Source of the DNA: HGM04593 sp964458275
Lineage (GTDB): Bacteria > Bacteroidota > Bacteroidia > Bacteroidales > Bacteroidaceae
NCBI GenBank assembly: GCA_964458275.1
Contig: CAYWIE010000005.1
Location: 8,037 to 72,036, forward strand
Direction of reading: 5' to 3'
Length of the DNA: 64,000 nucleotides
The position numbers and the translations under genes are program-made. How positions within the stretch are numbered: position 1 is the stretch's first letter; every line of letters starts with the position of its first letter. Shown here piece by piece: positions 55,726 through 64,000 of this stretch. Under the pieces are notes generated by a model that saw only the letters and a list, made by a program, of their open reading frames with translations, was not told where the DNA came from and made no database searches.

Positions 55726-57282
55726 ATGAAGAAAAACATAGCTTTCGCCATACTCACACTGCTATTTTGCACATGCCTGCCAACTTGGGCACAACAGCAG
55801 GACAGCATCATCATAAACAACATTACTGCCGGCAATGATACGGTTCTGACAAATGATACGGTTTCATTGAGCAAGGATTCAATCGTTACAGAGAAAAAGG
55901 ACTCAGTCATAACATTTGACACAGCAGGAGATTCCATTGTCTCCTCGGCAGAAAAGAGTGCTGCAAATGACCCTACAACAACAGCCGGTGATTCCATCAC
56001 AAGCAACGATAGGGCTGAAGAGGTTATGAGCATAGAGGATTCTATTTCAAGCATAAAGCAATCTTTTTCCCAGCTGTTGGATTCCATCATCGCAAAATAT
56101 GACACGACAACAGTCGACTTAAGCAACATAGACGGAACAGACCGCACCAACCCTACCTTTATTAAGCTCTATATGCGGCCCACGCTTTACAGGTCGGCAT
56201 TGAGTTCCAATTACAACAAAGACATCAGATTCGGCAAAGAGGCCGGAAATTCGCAATTAGAGATAGACGCCAAACGCAAGACAATAATTGACGGAATGTT
56301 ATTGGAACTCTATCGCAACAATCCGTCGCTTGTTTGGGCAACAGAGGACGAGATACGGAAAGAGACAACTCTGAGCGACGACGACAAGTTCAACCACATG
56401 TCAGGCATCACACTGAATGCAATTCCCCCCATTGTCATGCCCGAAAATGTAACCGGAGACCTTGAGACAAAAGTCGTAAAGCCCAATTATTGGCGTACAT
56501 ACGCAAATCTCGGAATAAATTACACACAGAACTTCTTTTCGGACAATTGGCGCAGCGGAGGTGAGAACACCAAGAATATGCTTGTCGAGGTTGATTTCAA
56601 GCTGAAGTATGACGACAAGAAGAAGCTGCAATTCGAGAATCTGCTCGAAGCCAAGTTGGGATTCTACACAGCGCCCTCCGACACCGTACACAGCATAAAG
56701 ACCAACCAGGACCTACTGCGTTTCACATCAAAGCTCAACTACCAAGGAATCAAGGATTTCTACTACACCATACAGGCACAGGTCTGGACACAGTTCCTGC
56801 CTTTCTACGATGCCAACAAGACCGACTTCCGTTCTAATTTCATGGCGCCGTTCAACGCCAACTTCTCATTCGGTATCGACTATAAGCCCAAAATTGCAAA
56901 AGGCTCTCTCTCTGTCTACCTTGCACCATTGTCTGCCTACAACTACCGTTTCGTAAGATACGGCGACCTCGCCGTCAAACATTACGGCATACGCAACGGA
57001 CGCCACCATTTTGAGGATTTCGGTACAAAGCTCGAAGTCAACGGAACATATCAACTTTTTAAAAACTTTTCGTGGAAAACCCGTTTGTATTATTACACCA
57101 CATACTCTCGCGTGGAGCACGATTGGGAGAACACGTTCCGGTTGACGCTCAACAGATTCCTGTCTGCATCGCTCTTTGTACACACCCGTTTCGACGACAA
57201 GGCACGCAGTCAATATAGCGACAAGTATGGCTACTGGCAGATATACGAAAAGATGATGCTTGGTTTCACATACAGTTGGTAA
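55726..57282 (+). CDS. DUF3078 outer-membrane protein
   Basis: The ATG at 55726 is used because MKKNIAFAILTLLFCTCLPTWA is a clear signal peptide, giving 518 residues. The next 130 residues are Ser/Thr/Asp-rich and low in complexity (repeated NDTV/KDSIV-like motifs). The C-terminal 330 residues form the DUF3078 region with alternating strands: WRTYANLGINYTQNFFSDNW, RSGGENTKN, QFENLLEAKLGFYTAP, and a last strand ending MMLGFTYSW with a terminal aromatic, as outer-membrane barrels do. Function unknown. It shares its transcript with the CPA2 antiporter, which starts 31 bases after its stop, under the cassette promoter. Confidence 0.85.
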   Translation: MKKNIAFAILTLLFCTCLPTWAQQQDSIIINNITAGNDTVLTNDTVSLSKDSIVTEKKDSVITFDTAGDSIVSSAEKSAANDPTTTAGDSITSNDRAEEVMSIEDSISSIKQSFSQLLDSIIAKYDTTTVDLSNIDGTDRTNPTFIKLYMRPTLYRSALSSNYNKDIRFGKEAGNSQLEIDAKRKTIIDGMLLELYRNNPSLVWATEDEIRKETTLSDDDKFNHMSGITLNAIPPIVMPENVTGDLETKVVKPNYWRTYANLGINYTQNFFSDNWRSGGENTKNMLVEVDFKLKYDDKKKLQFENLLEAKLGFYTAPSDTVHSIKTNQDLLRFTSKLNYQGIKDFYYTIQAQVWTQFLPFYDANKTDFRSNFMAPFNANFSFGIDYKPKIAKGSLSVYLAPLSAYNYRFVRYGDLAVKHYGIRNGRHHFEDFGTKLEVNGTYQLFKNFSWKTRLYYYTTYSRVEHDWENTFRLTLNRFLSASLFVHTRFDDKARSQYSDKYGYWQIYEKMMLGFTYSW

Positions 57283-57313
57283 TTGCACTTTGCAGTTGTA
57301 AAACAATATTATA

Positions 57314-59362
57314 ATGAACATAAGTTCCCTATTCCCCATAACAGACACCACATGGATATTCTTCCTTGTGCTGTGCATCATACTGTTTGCTCCCATCATT
57401 TTCAACAAGATGCGCCTGCCGCATATAATTGGAATGATTTTTGCAGGTTTGCTCATCGGTCCTCACGGACTCAACATCCTGGCACACGACAGCAGTTTCG
57501 AGCTTTTTGGCGATGTAGGCCTGTTCTACATCATGTTCCTTGCCAGCCTCGAAATAAACATGCAGGAGATGAAAATGGCACAAGGCGGCGCCCTGCTGCT
57601 CGGACTTACGGCATTCATATTCCCGTTGGCAATAGGAATCATTGCAAACCTTACAATACTCGACTATGAGCTTACGGCATCTGTGCTGCTTGCAAGTATG
57701 TACGCCTCACACACGCTGATTGCCTACCCCATCGTGGCACGTTATGGCCTTTCGCGTCTCCGTTGCGTAAATTTCGCCGTCGGAGGCACCATCGTTACCG
57801 ACACACTGACACTGTTTGTGCTTGCAGTGATAGGCGGCATGTACAAGGGGGTGGCAGGAGCATGGTTCCTGCCTGCGCTGATGCTGAAAATGATAACAAT
57901 AACATTGGTTATAGTATTCATTTTCCCCCGCATTGCGCGTTTCTTCTTCCGCAAGTACAACGACGGCATCATACAATATATTTTCGTAATGGCAATGCTG
58001 TTCTTGGGCGCCGGTCTGATGGAGCTTGCCGGCATGGAGGGCATACTCGGAGCCTTCATCACCGGATTGGCGCTGAACAGGCTCATTCCGCGTTCATCAC
58101 CGTTGATGAAGCACATCGAGTTTGTCGGCAACGCCCTTTTTATCCCCTATTTCCTTATAGGAGTCGGAATGATTATCGACCTTAAAGTCCTCTTCGGCGG
58201 CGGCAATGCGCTGATGGTTGCCGGAGTGATGATAGTCATAGCGTTGTTCGGAAAATGGCTGGCTTCGTGGATTACCCAAAAGGCATACAAGATGTCGGGC
58301 GATGAACGGCGGCTCATATTCGGCTTGAGCAATGCGCAGGCCGCCGCTACCCTTGCAGCCGTCCTTGTCGGATACAACATAATACTCGAAGACGGCTCAC
58401 GACTGCTCAACGACGATGTCCTCAACGGAACCATCATACTTATACTTGTAACCTGCGTTGTAAGTTCCATACTCACAGAGCACGCATCGCGCAGGATTGC
58501 AATGTCGGGAGAGGTTATAGACAAGCCCATAGACATAGCCGACAAGACTCTTATCAGCCTTGCCAATCCCGACATGGTCGACCGTCTGATGAGCCTGGCA
58601 ATTCTGTTGCGCAAGGAAAAATCAACAGTTCCGCTTACCGCAGTAAATGTTGTACTCGACGAAGACGAGAAACAGATGGCTCAAGGAACAAGGGTGCTGG
58701 AAAAGGCGGCAGACATTGCCGCAACCGTGAATGTGCAGCTATTGACAAAGCTAAGACTTACGACCAACCTTTCACACGGCATCATACACGAGATGAAGGA
58801 GAACAACTATCACGAACTGATAGTCGGCTTCCACGAAAAAGCCTCGCCCAACGACTCTTTTCTGGGAGCAGTGCTTCCCGAACTGCTGACAGGCCTTCAC
58901 AGCCAGATAATAATGGCAAGGCTTACAATACCTGTAAACACCATAAGCTGCATCCACATTACCTTCCCTGCAAAGACCGAATTCGAGGCAGGATTCTTCC
59001 ATTGGGTAGACCAGACAGAGCGCCTCGCAACCGGACTCGGATGCCGCATCAAATATCACGGGCACATAGATACTATGACGCTCATACAAAAGCATTTGAA
59101 GGAGAACAAGAGCAGAGCACGCGCCGAATATTACGAGACAGACGGCGGCAACGATCTCAAACGAATCTCTGAGCTTGTACGTGAAGACCATCTGCTGATA
59201 GTTGTGAGCGCCCGTCGCGGCTCTATTTCGTTCCGGCCATCACTCGACCACATATTCACACAGATACAGCGCAATTACACAGGCAGAAGCATTCTGCTCA
59301 TATACCCCAACGGCTACTCGATAGATTCGGACATGACAGAACTTCCTCCAATAATGATGTAA
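57314..59362 (+). CDS. CPA2-type cation:proton antiporter with universal-stress-like tail
   Basis: The 682-residue inner-membrane protein has about 12 hydrophobic segments (15-400) in the Na+/H+ exchanger fold: RLPHIIGMIFAGLLIGPHGL, YASHTLIAYPIVARYGLSR, GMEGILGAFITGLALNRLIP. A cytoplasmic tail (about 420-682) looks like two USP-type alpha/beta domains (STVPLTAVNVVLDEDEK and IMARLTIPVNTISCIH strands). It exchanges Na+ or K+ for protons; which one is not visible. The upstream neighbour is the DUF3078 protein, and a terminator follows. Confidence 0.9.
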   Translation: MNISSLFPITDTTWIFFLVLCIILFAPIIFNKMRLPHIIGMIFAGLLIGPHGLNILAHDSSFELFGDVGLFYIMFLASLEINMQEMKMAQGGALLLGLTAFIFPLAIGIIANLTILDYELTASVLLASMYASHTLIAYPIVARYGLSRLRCVNFAVGGTIVTDTLTLFVLAVIGGMYKGVAGAWFLPALMLKMITITLVIVFIFPRIARFFFRKYNDGIIQYIFVMAMLFLGAGLMELAGMEGILGAFITGLALNRLIPRSSPLMKHIEFVGNALFIPYFLIGVGMIIDLKVLFGGGNALMVAGVMIVIALFGKWLASWITQKAYKMSGDERRLIFGLSNAQAAATLAAVLVGYNIILEDGSRLLNDDVLNGTIILILVTCVVSSILTEHASRRIAMSGEVIDKPIDIADKTLISLANPDMVDRLMSLAILLRKEKSTVPLTAVNVVLDEDEKQMAQGTRVLEKAADIAATVNVQLLTKLRLTTNLSHGIIHEMKENNYHELIVGFHEKASPNDSFLGAVLPELLTGLHSQIIMARLTIPVNTISCIHITFPAKTEFEAGFFHWVDQTERLATGLGCRIKYHGHIDTMTLIQKHLKENKSRARAEYYETDGGNDLKRISELVREDHLLIVVSARRGSISFRPSLDHIFTQIQRNYTGRSILLIYPNGYSIDSDMTELPPIMM

Positions 59363-59364
59363 AA

Positions 59365-59411
59365 CAACAAGAGGCAACTTTATTTCTTCAGTTGCCTCTT
59401 GTTGTTTTTTT
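59365..59411. terminator. terminator after the antiporter
   Basis: A 15-base perfect stem CAACAAGAGGCAACT (59365-59379) pairs with 59390-59404, followed by a run of T. It may also serve the convergent aminotransferase gene (minus strand). Confidence 0.9.
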
Positions 59412-59425
59412 ATCACACTATCACT

Positions 59426-60628
59426 TTACTGGTTTGTACGATAGGGATACTGTTCCAATGCCTTTCCGAGTATAAATATCGCACGCTTCAATTGCGCTTT
59501 GTCGAGCACGTATGCTATGCGCACTTCGTTGGCGCCGTACCCCTTTTCGGAATAGAATCCCGATGCAGGAGCAAGCATCACAGTCTCGCCTTCGTATTGG
59601 AATTCAGAGAGGCACCATTCGCAGAATCTGTCGCTGTCGTCGATAGGCAGACGCGCCACTGTGTAGAAGGCACCCATAGGAATGGGAGAATAGACACCGG
59701 GAAGCTTGTTGAGCTCGTCTATCAAGCAGTTGCGGCGCTCGATATACTTTTCGTATGTATTTATGGCGTATGAACGCGGGGCGTCAATCGAAGCTTCGGC
59801 TGCCACCTGTCCCAACAATGGAGGGCTTAGACGTGCCTGACAGAACTTCATCACAGCCTCGCGCAATGCCTTGTTCTTGGTAATCAGCGCACCTATTCTT
59901 ATACCGCATTCGGAATATCTCTTGGACACAGAGTCGATAAGCACTACATTCTCTTCGATACCCTCAAGGTGGCATGCAGAGATGTAAGGCGAACCCGTGT
60001 ATATAAACTCGCGATAAACCTCGTCGGAGAAGAGGAAGAGATTGTGCTTCTTGACAAGGTCGCGGATGCTGTTCATCTCTTTGCGCGTGTAGAGATAGCC
60101 GGTCGGATTGTTCGGGTTGCAGATAAGGATGCCGCGTGTACGTTCATTTATTAGTTTCTCGAAGTTCTCCATCGGGGGAAGCGCAAACGACTCCTCAATG
60201 GTCGAGCGGATGGGACGTATCACTGCGCCCGCCGAAATTGCAAACGCCATGTAGTTGGCATATGCAGGTTCGGGAACAATAATCTCGTCGCCGGGGTTCA
60301 GGCACGACATAAATGCAAACAGCACAGCTTCTGAACCGCCTGAAGTTACGATAATATCTTCGGGTTTCAGCTTTATCTGATATTGGTCGTAGTAACCTAC
60401 AAGCTTTTCGCGCAACGAAAGGAATCCGTCACTGGGACTGTATTCGAGTATCTTCTTGTCGAATTTTCTTATAGCTTCGAGGGCAGCCTCAGGCGAATCG
60501 AGGTCGGGCTGTCCAATATTCAAATGGTACACATGCACTCCACGTTCCTTTGCGGCTGTCGCCAGCGGCGCCAATCGTCTGATGGGAGACGAAGGCATGA
60601 GTATCGCTCTTTCTGATAGTTCGGGCAT
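59426..60628 (-). CDS. class I/II pyridoxal-phosphate aminotransferase
   Basis: The ATG at 60628 is used (MPELSERAILMPSSPIRRLAP); an earlier ATG adds 21 residues without homology. The 400-residue enzyme has NIGQPDLDSPEAALEAI, GGSEAVLFAFMSCLNPGDEI, NPNNPTGYLYTRKEMN, the FSDEVYREF segment with the PLP-binding Asp/Tyr, and the lysine region SVSKRYSECGIRIGALI. This is an aspartate aminotransferase-like fold; the amino acid is not identified. A minus-strand -7 box TACTTTTG lies at 60656-60649. Confidence 0.9.
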   Translation of the reverse strand: MPELSERAILMPSSPIRRLAPLATAAKERGVHVYHLNIGQPDLDSPEAALEAIRKFDKKILEYSPSDGFLSLREKLVGYYDQYQIKLKPEDIIVTSGGSEAVLFAFMSCLNPGDEIIVPEPAYANYMAFAISAGAVIRPIRSTIEESFALPPMENFEKLINERTRGILICNPNNPTGYLYTRKEMNSIRDLVKKHNLFLFSDEVYREFIYTGSPYISACHLEGIEENVVLIDSVSKRYSECGIRIGALITKNKALREAVMKFCQARLSPPLLGQVAAEASIDAPRSYAINTYEKYIERRNCLIDELNKLPGVYSPIPMGAFYTVARLPIDDSDRFCEWCLSEFQYEGETVMLAPASGFYSEKGYGANEVRIAYVLDKAQLKRAIFILGKALEQYPYRTNQ

Positions 60629-60722
60629 AATATTATATTTTATAAGCGCAAAAGTAGTAATAAAGTATCTAATTTTTGTACAGAAATCCAATTTTTATAC
60701 TTTTGCCTTAAGTTTCTTGCCA

Positions 60723-62171
60723 TTATTCCGGCAACAGACGATACTGATAACAGCCGGCATCGGCAGAAGCAGCCGGACGCGCCACGCTGTCGGCATCATA
60801 AGAAAAGCGCAATGAATATTCTTCACAGGCTATGCCGCGTGCCGAAGACAAGGAATCCAAATGAAAATCGTACTTATAGACACTGTTGTCTATCATATGA
60901 AAGTGCTCTTTGGCAAATGGCGGATTATCTTTTGCATCCCACACGATGTTTACGAAATTCCCATCCTCTTCTACGGGCGTGGTATTAAGCAGCGAAGAAA
61001 CAAATCTGTATTGCGCCGCATCGGGAACAGTGTCGCCAAACTCATATAGATAGCCCATAATTTCGTCGTTCTTGGAACCGGTGATGATGCAGTTGGCAAA
61101 GAGCGCTTCGCGCAACGGAGCAGGGACACCCTCTAATGTATTGTGCAATGCAAGCGCGCAGTCTCTCTGCTTCCACACATAGAAGTTTGCTATCGTACAG
61201 TGTATGAACCGGACACTGCCGCCAATGATTTTCACACAATTGCCGCCGGCATTGGCAATCAGGGAGTTATTCACGTCGACATGTGCATTTTCCGCGGCAA
61301 AAGCATCGCCCGAAAAATTGCAGACTGTGGAGTTTGTGAGCGTCAGGCGGTGCTGTGCCGTATCTCCCGACACTATATATATTCCATAGTTCGCGCTGTG
61401 AATGTCGCACCAATCGAGGCTGTTGTTGTTGCTCGACGAATGGAATACTATTCCGTTCCATTGTCCCGGCACTCTGTCGTAGGGCAGATAGTCGAAAAGA
61501 TTGTCGGTGCGGTCGCCGCGGAATATGACAGGCTGCTGTTTTGTGCCTTGAGCCACAAGCGTACCATAGACACTCGCACCTGCCCCGCTGTGGAAATACA
61601 ATTCGCACCCCGCAGCCAATGTCAGCTGTGCGCCCTCTGCCACAGTAAGGCTGTCATATATAATGTATGCTCCAACGCCAAAAGTTGTATCACGTTCGAC
61701 GACCGGAGCCTTAAGGCGCGTTGCGTTTCGCCCGCATGCAACAAGCTGCACCTGTTGCCTGATGCCGCTTTCGAGCGTAAACACCAACGAATCGCGTACC
61801 GTGAACGGAACATCCGTGCCGCTTCTATCGAGATTGACATCAACAAAGACAAAGATACTGTCATTCTCGCGCACCTCGACATTCCGGATATTGTTGCCGT
61901 GTTGTCCGTCTACATTTACACGGAATGGCGAACCGGCACCTCCGCCAAGCGCAACACTGCTTATTCTCAACGACGAACCGTTGCGGTTGTGCACAAGGAA
62001 AGAGGCTGTAAACGATGTTGTCTCCGCAAACAGAGTGTCGAATGTGATTGTATCGTTAGAAAACCTGAGCAGATGTGTGGGACTCGACGAAAAATCGGTA
62101 TCATCGTCGCATGCGACGATGAATACCGACAATGTAAGCATTAATATAATATGGTATAAAATCTTGTTCAT
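60723..62171 (-). CDS. surface lipoprotein with right-handed beta-helix
   Basis: The 482-residue protein has a lipoprotein signal ending VFIVAC (Cys21) followed by DDD, a start seen in many surface-exposed Bacteroidetes lipoproteins. Residues 30-150 are a beta-sandwich region (TITFDTLFAETTSFTASFLVHN). From about 165 a beta-helix appears: LTVAEGAQLTLAAGCELYF, SLDWCDIHSANYGIYIVSG, ENAHVDVNNSLIANAGGNCV, IHCTIANFYVWKQR. This fold suggests binding or cleavage of a polysaccharide, but no catalytic residues can be assigned. It is 45 bases from the PepD gene and may be co-transcribed with it. Confidence 0.8.
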   Translation of the reverse strand: MNKILYHIILMLTLSVFIVACDDDTDFSSSPTHLLRFSNDTITFDTLFAETTSFTASFLVHNRNGSSLRISSVALGGGAGSPFRVNVDGQHGNNIRNVEVRENDSIFVFVDVNLDRSGTDVPFTVRDSLVFTLESGIRQQVQLVACGRNATRLKAPVVERDTTFGVGAYIIYDSLTVAEGAQLTLAAGCELYFHSGAGASVYGTLVAQGTKQQPVIFRGDRTDNLFDYLPYDRVPGQWNGIVFHSSSNNNSLDWCDIHSANYGIYIVSGDTAQHRLTLTNSTVCNFSGDAFAAENAHVDVNNSLIANAGGNCVKIIGGSVRFIHCTIANFYVWKQRDCALALHNTLEGVPAPLREALFANCIITGSKNDEIMGYLYEFGDTVPDAAQYRFVSSLLNTTPVEEDGNFVNIVWDAKDNPPFAKEHFHMIDNSVYKYDFHLDSLSSARGIACEEYSLRFSYDADSVARPAASADAGCYQYRLLPE

Positions 62172-62216
62172 ATCTTGCGTTGTTGCTATTCTATGAACGC
62201 AGAAAAACCTGTTTTA

Positions 62217-63674
62217 TTATTTCTGAGGGATATTCTCAAGCAGAGCAACAAGATGTTTCCAGAATTTTGCAACCGACGGTATATTAAGTTTCTCGTCGGG
62301 CGAATGTACACCGCGCATGGTGGGACCGAAAGAAATCATGTCGAGACGTGGAGCCTTTTCAAGGAAGAGACCGCACTCAAGCCCTGCGTGAATGGCCTTC
62401 ACTCTTATTTCCTCGCCGAAAAGGTCGCGGTAGACATCAGAAGCCACCTTAAGAATCTCGGACGAAGGATTGGGCTTCCATCCTGGATAGCCGCCGCTGC
62501 GACGCACGTTGGCGCCGCCGAGCTCGAAAGCATCGCCCACCGCTTGCGAAACATTCTCGCGGGCAGACACGATTGCACTGCGCTGGCTTGCTGTAACAGT
62601 AATGACATTTTCGCTGTTTCTTTTTACGGAAGCGAGGTTACTTGAGGTTTCAACCAATCCGGGGACATCCTGGCTCATGGCATACACCCCGTTAAACACA
62701 GCATTGAGAGATTTAAGGAGTCCTGTCATGCTCTTCTTGTCTATTGCCTTGCCACACGGCTCGGTGCTCTGCAAGAGGAATTTTGCGTTTGGCTCGGTTA
62801 CTGCAAACTCCTCCTGAACATCGGCTGCGAAAAGATTGAAGTCGATGCGTACCGATTCTTTATCCTCTTCGGGAACGGCGAAGACAGCCGAAGCATCTCT
62901 GGGTATAGCGTTGTGCAAGTTACCGCCGCTTATGTCGCACAGGTAGAATTCATATTTTTCGGACATCTTGTTCAGGAAACGCGCAAGCAATTTATTGGCA
63001 TTGGCACGATTCTTATTTATGTCATCGCCCGAATGGCCGCCTGTCAAGCCCGATATTTCCACATTGAAGCAGAAGAGGTTGCCTGCAATCGGTGTCCAAA
63101 GGAATTTATAGTCGGCATATGTGCAGACTCCGCCTGCACAACCTATGAAAATCTCGCCCTCATCCTCCGAGTCGAGGTTTATCAGGATGTCTCCATCAAG
63201 CATAGAGGGTTCGAGCACTTCTGCCCCTGTCAATCCCGTCTCCTCGTCTACTGTAAAGAGACAGTTTACAGGACCATGCTTCATCTCCTTGTCGGCAAGG
63301 ACAGCCATTGACGCGGCAACTCCGATGCCGTTGTCGGCACCGAGTGTCGTACCCTCAGCCTTGAGCCATTCGCCGTCGACATAGGTCTTTATAGAATCCT
63401 TCAAGAAATCGTGCTCCACATCCGGACGCTTCTCGCACACCATATCCATGTGTCCTTGCAGAATTACCGTCTTGCAGTTTTCATATCCCGGATATGCCGG
63501 TTTTTTTATCAGCACGTTTCCTGCCTTATCGACAATAGTTTCGTAACCGAGTTTTTTTCCAAACTCCTGAAGAAATGCCGAAATTCGTTCCTCATGTTTC
63601 GAGGGATGAGGAATTTCGCAAACATCATCAAAAAATCCAAACAGCGCTTTAGGCTCCAAATCATGTTTACTCAT
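62217..63674 (-). CDS. pepD: aminoacyl-histidine dipeptidase (PepD, M20)
   Basis: This 485-residue cytosolic metallopeptidase cleaves Xaa-His dipeptides, including carnosine. Zinc-site motifs of the M20 family are present: VILQGHMDMVCEKRP with the first His/Asp, GTTLGADNGIGVAA with the bridging Asp, DEETGLTGAEVLEPS with the catalytic Glu pair, NLDSEDEGEIFIGCAGG, and the lid-domain/late His in ISGLTGGHSGDDINK. It ends with SFGPTMRGVHSPDEKLNIPS. No signal peptide. Confidence 0.95.
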   Translation of the reverse strand: MSKHDLEPKALFGFFDDVCEIPHPSKHEERISAFLQEFGKKLGYETIVDKAGNVLIKKPAYPGYENCKTVILQGHMDMVCEKRPDVEHDFLKDSIKTYVDGEWLKAEGTTLGADNGIGVAASMAVLADKEMKHGPVNCLFTVDEETGLTGAEVLEPSMLDGDILINLDSEDEGEIFIGCAGGVCTYADYKFLWTPIAGNLFCFNVEISGLTGGHSGDDINKNRANANKLLARFLNKMSEKYEFYLCDISGGNLHNAIPRDASAVFAVPEEDKESVRIDFNLFAADVQEEFAVTEPNAKFLLQSTEPCGKAIDKKSMTGLLKSLNAVFNGVYAMSQDVPGLVETSSNLASVKRNSENVITVTASQRSAIVSARENVSQAVGDAFELGGANVRRSGGYPGWKPNPSSEILKVASDVYRDLFGEEIRVKAIHAGLECGLFLEKAPRLDMISFGPTMRGVHSPDEKLNIPSVAKFWKHLVALLENIPQK

Positions 63675-64000
63675 AAATTCTATTGTATAAATATGTTAAC
63701 AATTAATCTCATTTTCTACAAAAAAAGTTAATATCGGCAACAAATGCCCCATTTTTCACTTTTTTGATAATCCACAAACCTTGAAAAGAAAGCAAAAAGA
63801 CTATCTTTGCAGTTGCTCTACAAAAACAGCAATGTTTATGCAACTGTTTGCGTGCAACCTCCTATTGTTTGCATCTGTAAAGATAATACAACAATCGAAG
63901 AGAACAAAACATTTGTGGAGTTAAGAGCAAAAGCACATCAAAAACATAAGAAGCTGTTTAAATTTTATTTTGATAAGATAGGCTGCACTCGCTGTAAAAC
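63675..64000 (+). other. intergenic region at the right edge with a promoter and start of a cassette
   Basis: No gene is seen in these 326 bases. CTTG (63780-63783) and TATCTTTG (63802-63809) are 18 bases apart, a probable promoter on the plus strand for something beyond the window. At 63948-63967 is a full AAGAAGCTGTTTAAATTTTA motif, followed at 63972-64000 by GATAAGATAGGCTGCACTCG and CTGTAAAAC, the left part of a palindrome-promoter cassette like the one at 24372. The window ends inside it. Confidence 0.6.

Noticed and set aside
61143..62144. A 333-codon open frame on the plus strand opposite the beta-helix lipoprotein
   Set aside because: It is antisense to a gene with a signal peptide, lipobox and fold; its own product has Cys/Arg-rich shadow composition.

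Overview
The window reads as chromosome of a Bacteroidales bacterium (Bacteroidaceae/Prevotellaceae-like; I cannot place it to genus). Grounds: a MurF-Alr fusion protein, a GSCFA protein, an S46 dipeptidyl-peptidase, an M64 peptidase, DUF3822 beside rsmD, a DUF3078 outer-membrane protein, many Bacteroidetes-type lipoboxes, weak Shine-Dalgarno sequences, and promoters of the Bacteroides type (TTTG, 19-21 bases, TAnnTTTG). I found no tRNA, rRNA, CRISPR array, transposase or phage gene.

Layout. 1-2.1 kb: the 3' end of a large secreted surface protein. 2.2-5.7 kb: GSCFA protein and MurF-Alr (cell wall). 5.7-7.4 kb (minus): GHL10-type glycoside hydrolase. 7.5-11.1 kb: pyruvate:ferredoxin oxidoreductase. 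11.2-16 kb: dxs-trkA-trkH. 16-18.1 kb (minus): cyclophilin lipoprotein and M16 protease. 18.3-19.6 kb: sugar MFS permease. 19.7-24.2 kb (minus): acyl-CoA ligase, groEL/groES, SPOR lipoprotein. 24.5-27 kb: M64 peptidase and an ATP-grasp-like protein. 27.1-30 kb (minus): large outer-membrane beta-barrel. 30.3-34.4 kb: SulP transporter, EamA permease, and an SH3b-membrane-ADP-ribosyltransferase-like protein. 34.4-34.8 kb: an array of palindrome/promoter repeats. 34.8-44.8 kb: mutA-mutB-topB followed by a TIR-WG-repeat protein and a membrane/Rossmann/RyR-domain protein. 44.9-47 kb (minus): rsmD, DUF3822 protein and a hypothetical. 47.1-49.9 kb: RecD-like helicase and an AAA/DUF4143 ATPase. 50-55.4 kb (minus): S46 peptidase, UDG-family glycosylase, hypothetical, YidC. 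55.7-59.4 kb: DUF3078 protein and a CPA2 antiporter. 59.4-63.7 kb (minus): aminotransferase, beta-helix lipoprotein, PepD. Most of this is core metabolism and envelope biology separated by strong, often bidirectional, hairpin terminators.

The most unusual content is of two kinds. First, at 40.6-44.8 kb a TIR-domain protein carrying ten WG repeats is followed directly by a three-helix membrane protein with two Rossmann (TrkA-N-like) domains and a C-terminal RyR domain. TIR domains can make cyclic ADP-ribose-type signals and RyR domains come from a cADPR-responsive channel family, so a Thoeris-like two-gene signalling/effector system is a reasonable hypothesis. A second putative NAD+-using protein (ADP-ribosyltransferase fold) lies 6 kb upstream. 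Second, a family of intergenic cassettes (24.4, 34.4-34.75, 55.6 and probably 64.0 kb) has conserved GC-rich flanks, a palindromic core whose sequence varies while its symmetry is kept, and a Bacteroides-type promoter whose -33 box overlaps the palindrome. In front of mutA this cassette is amplified as 79-base perfect tandem repeats.
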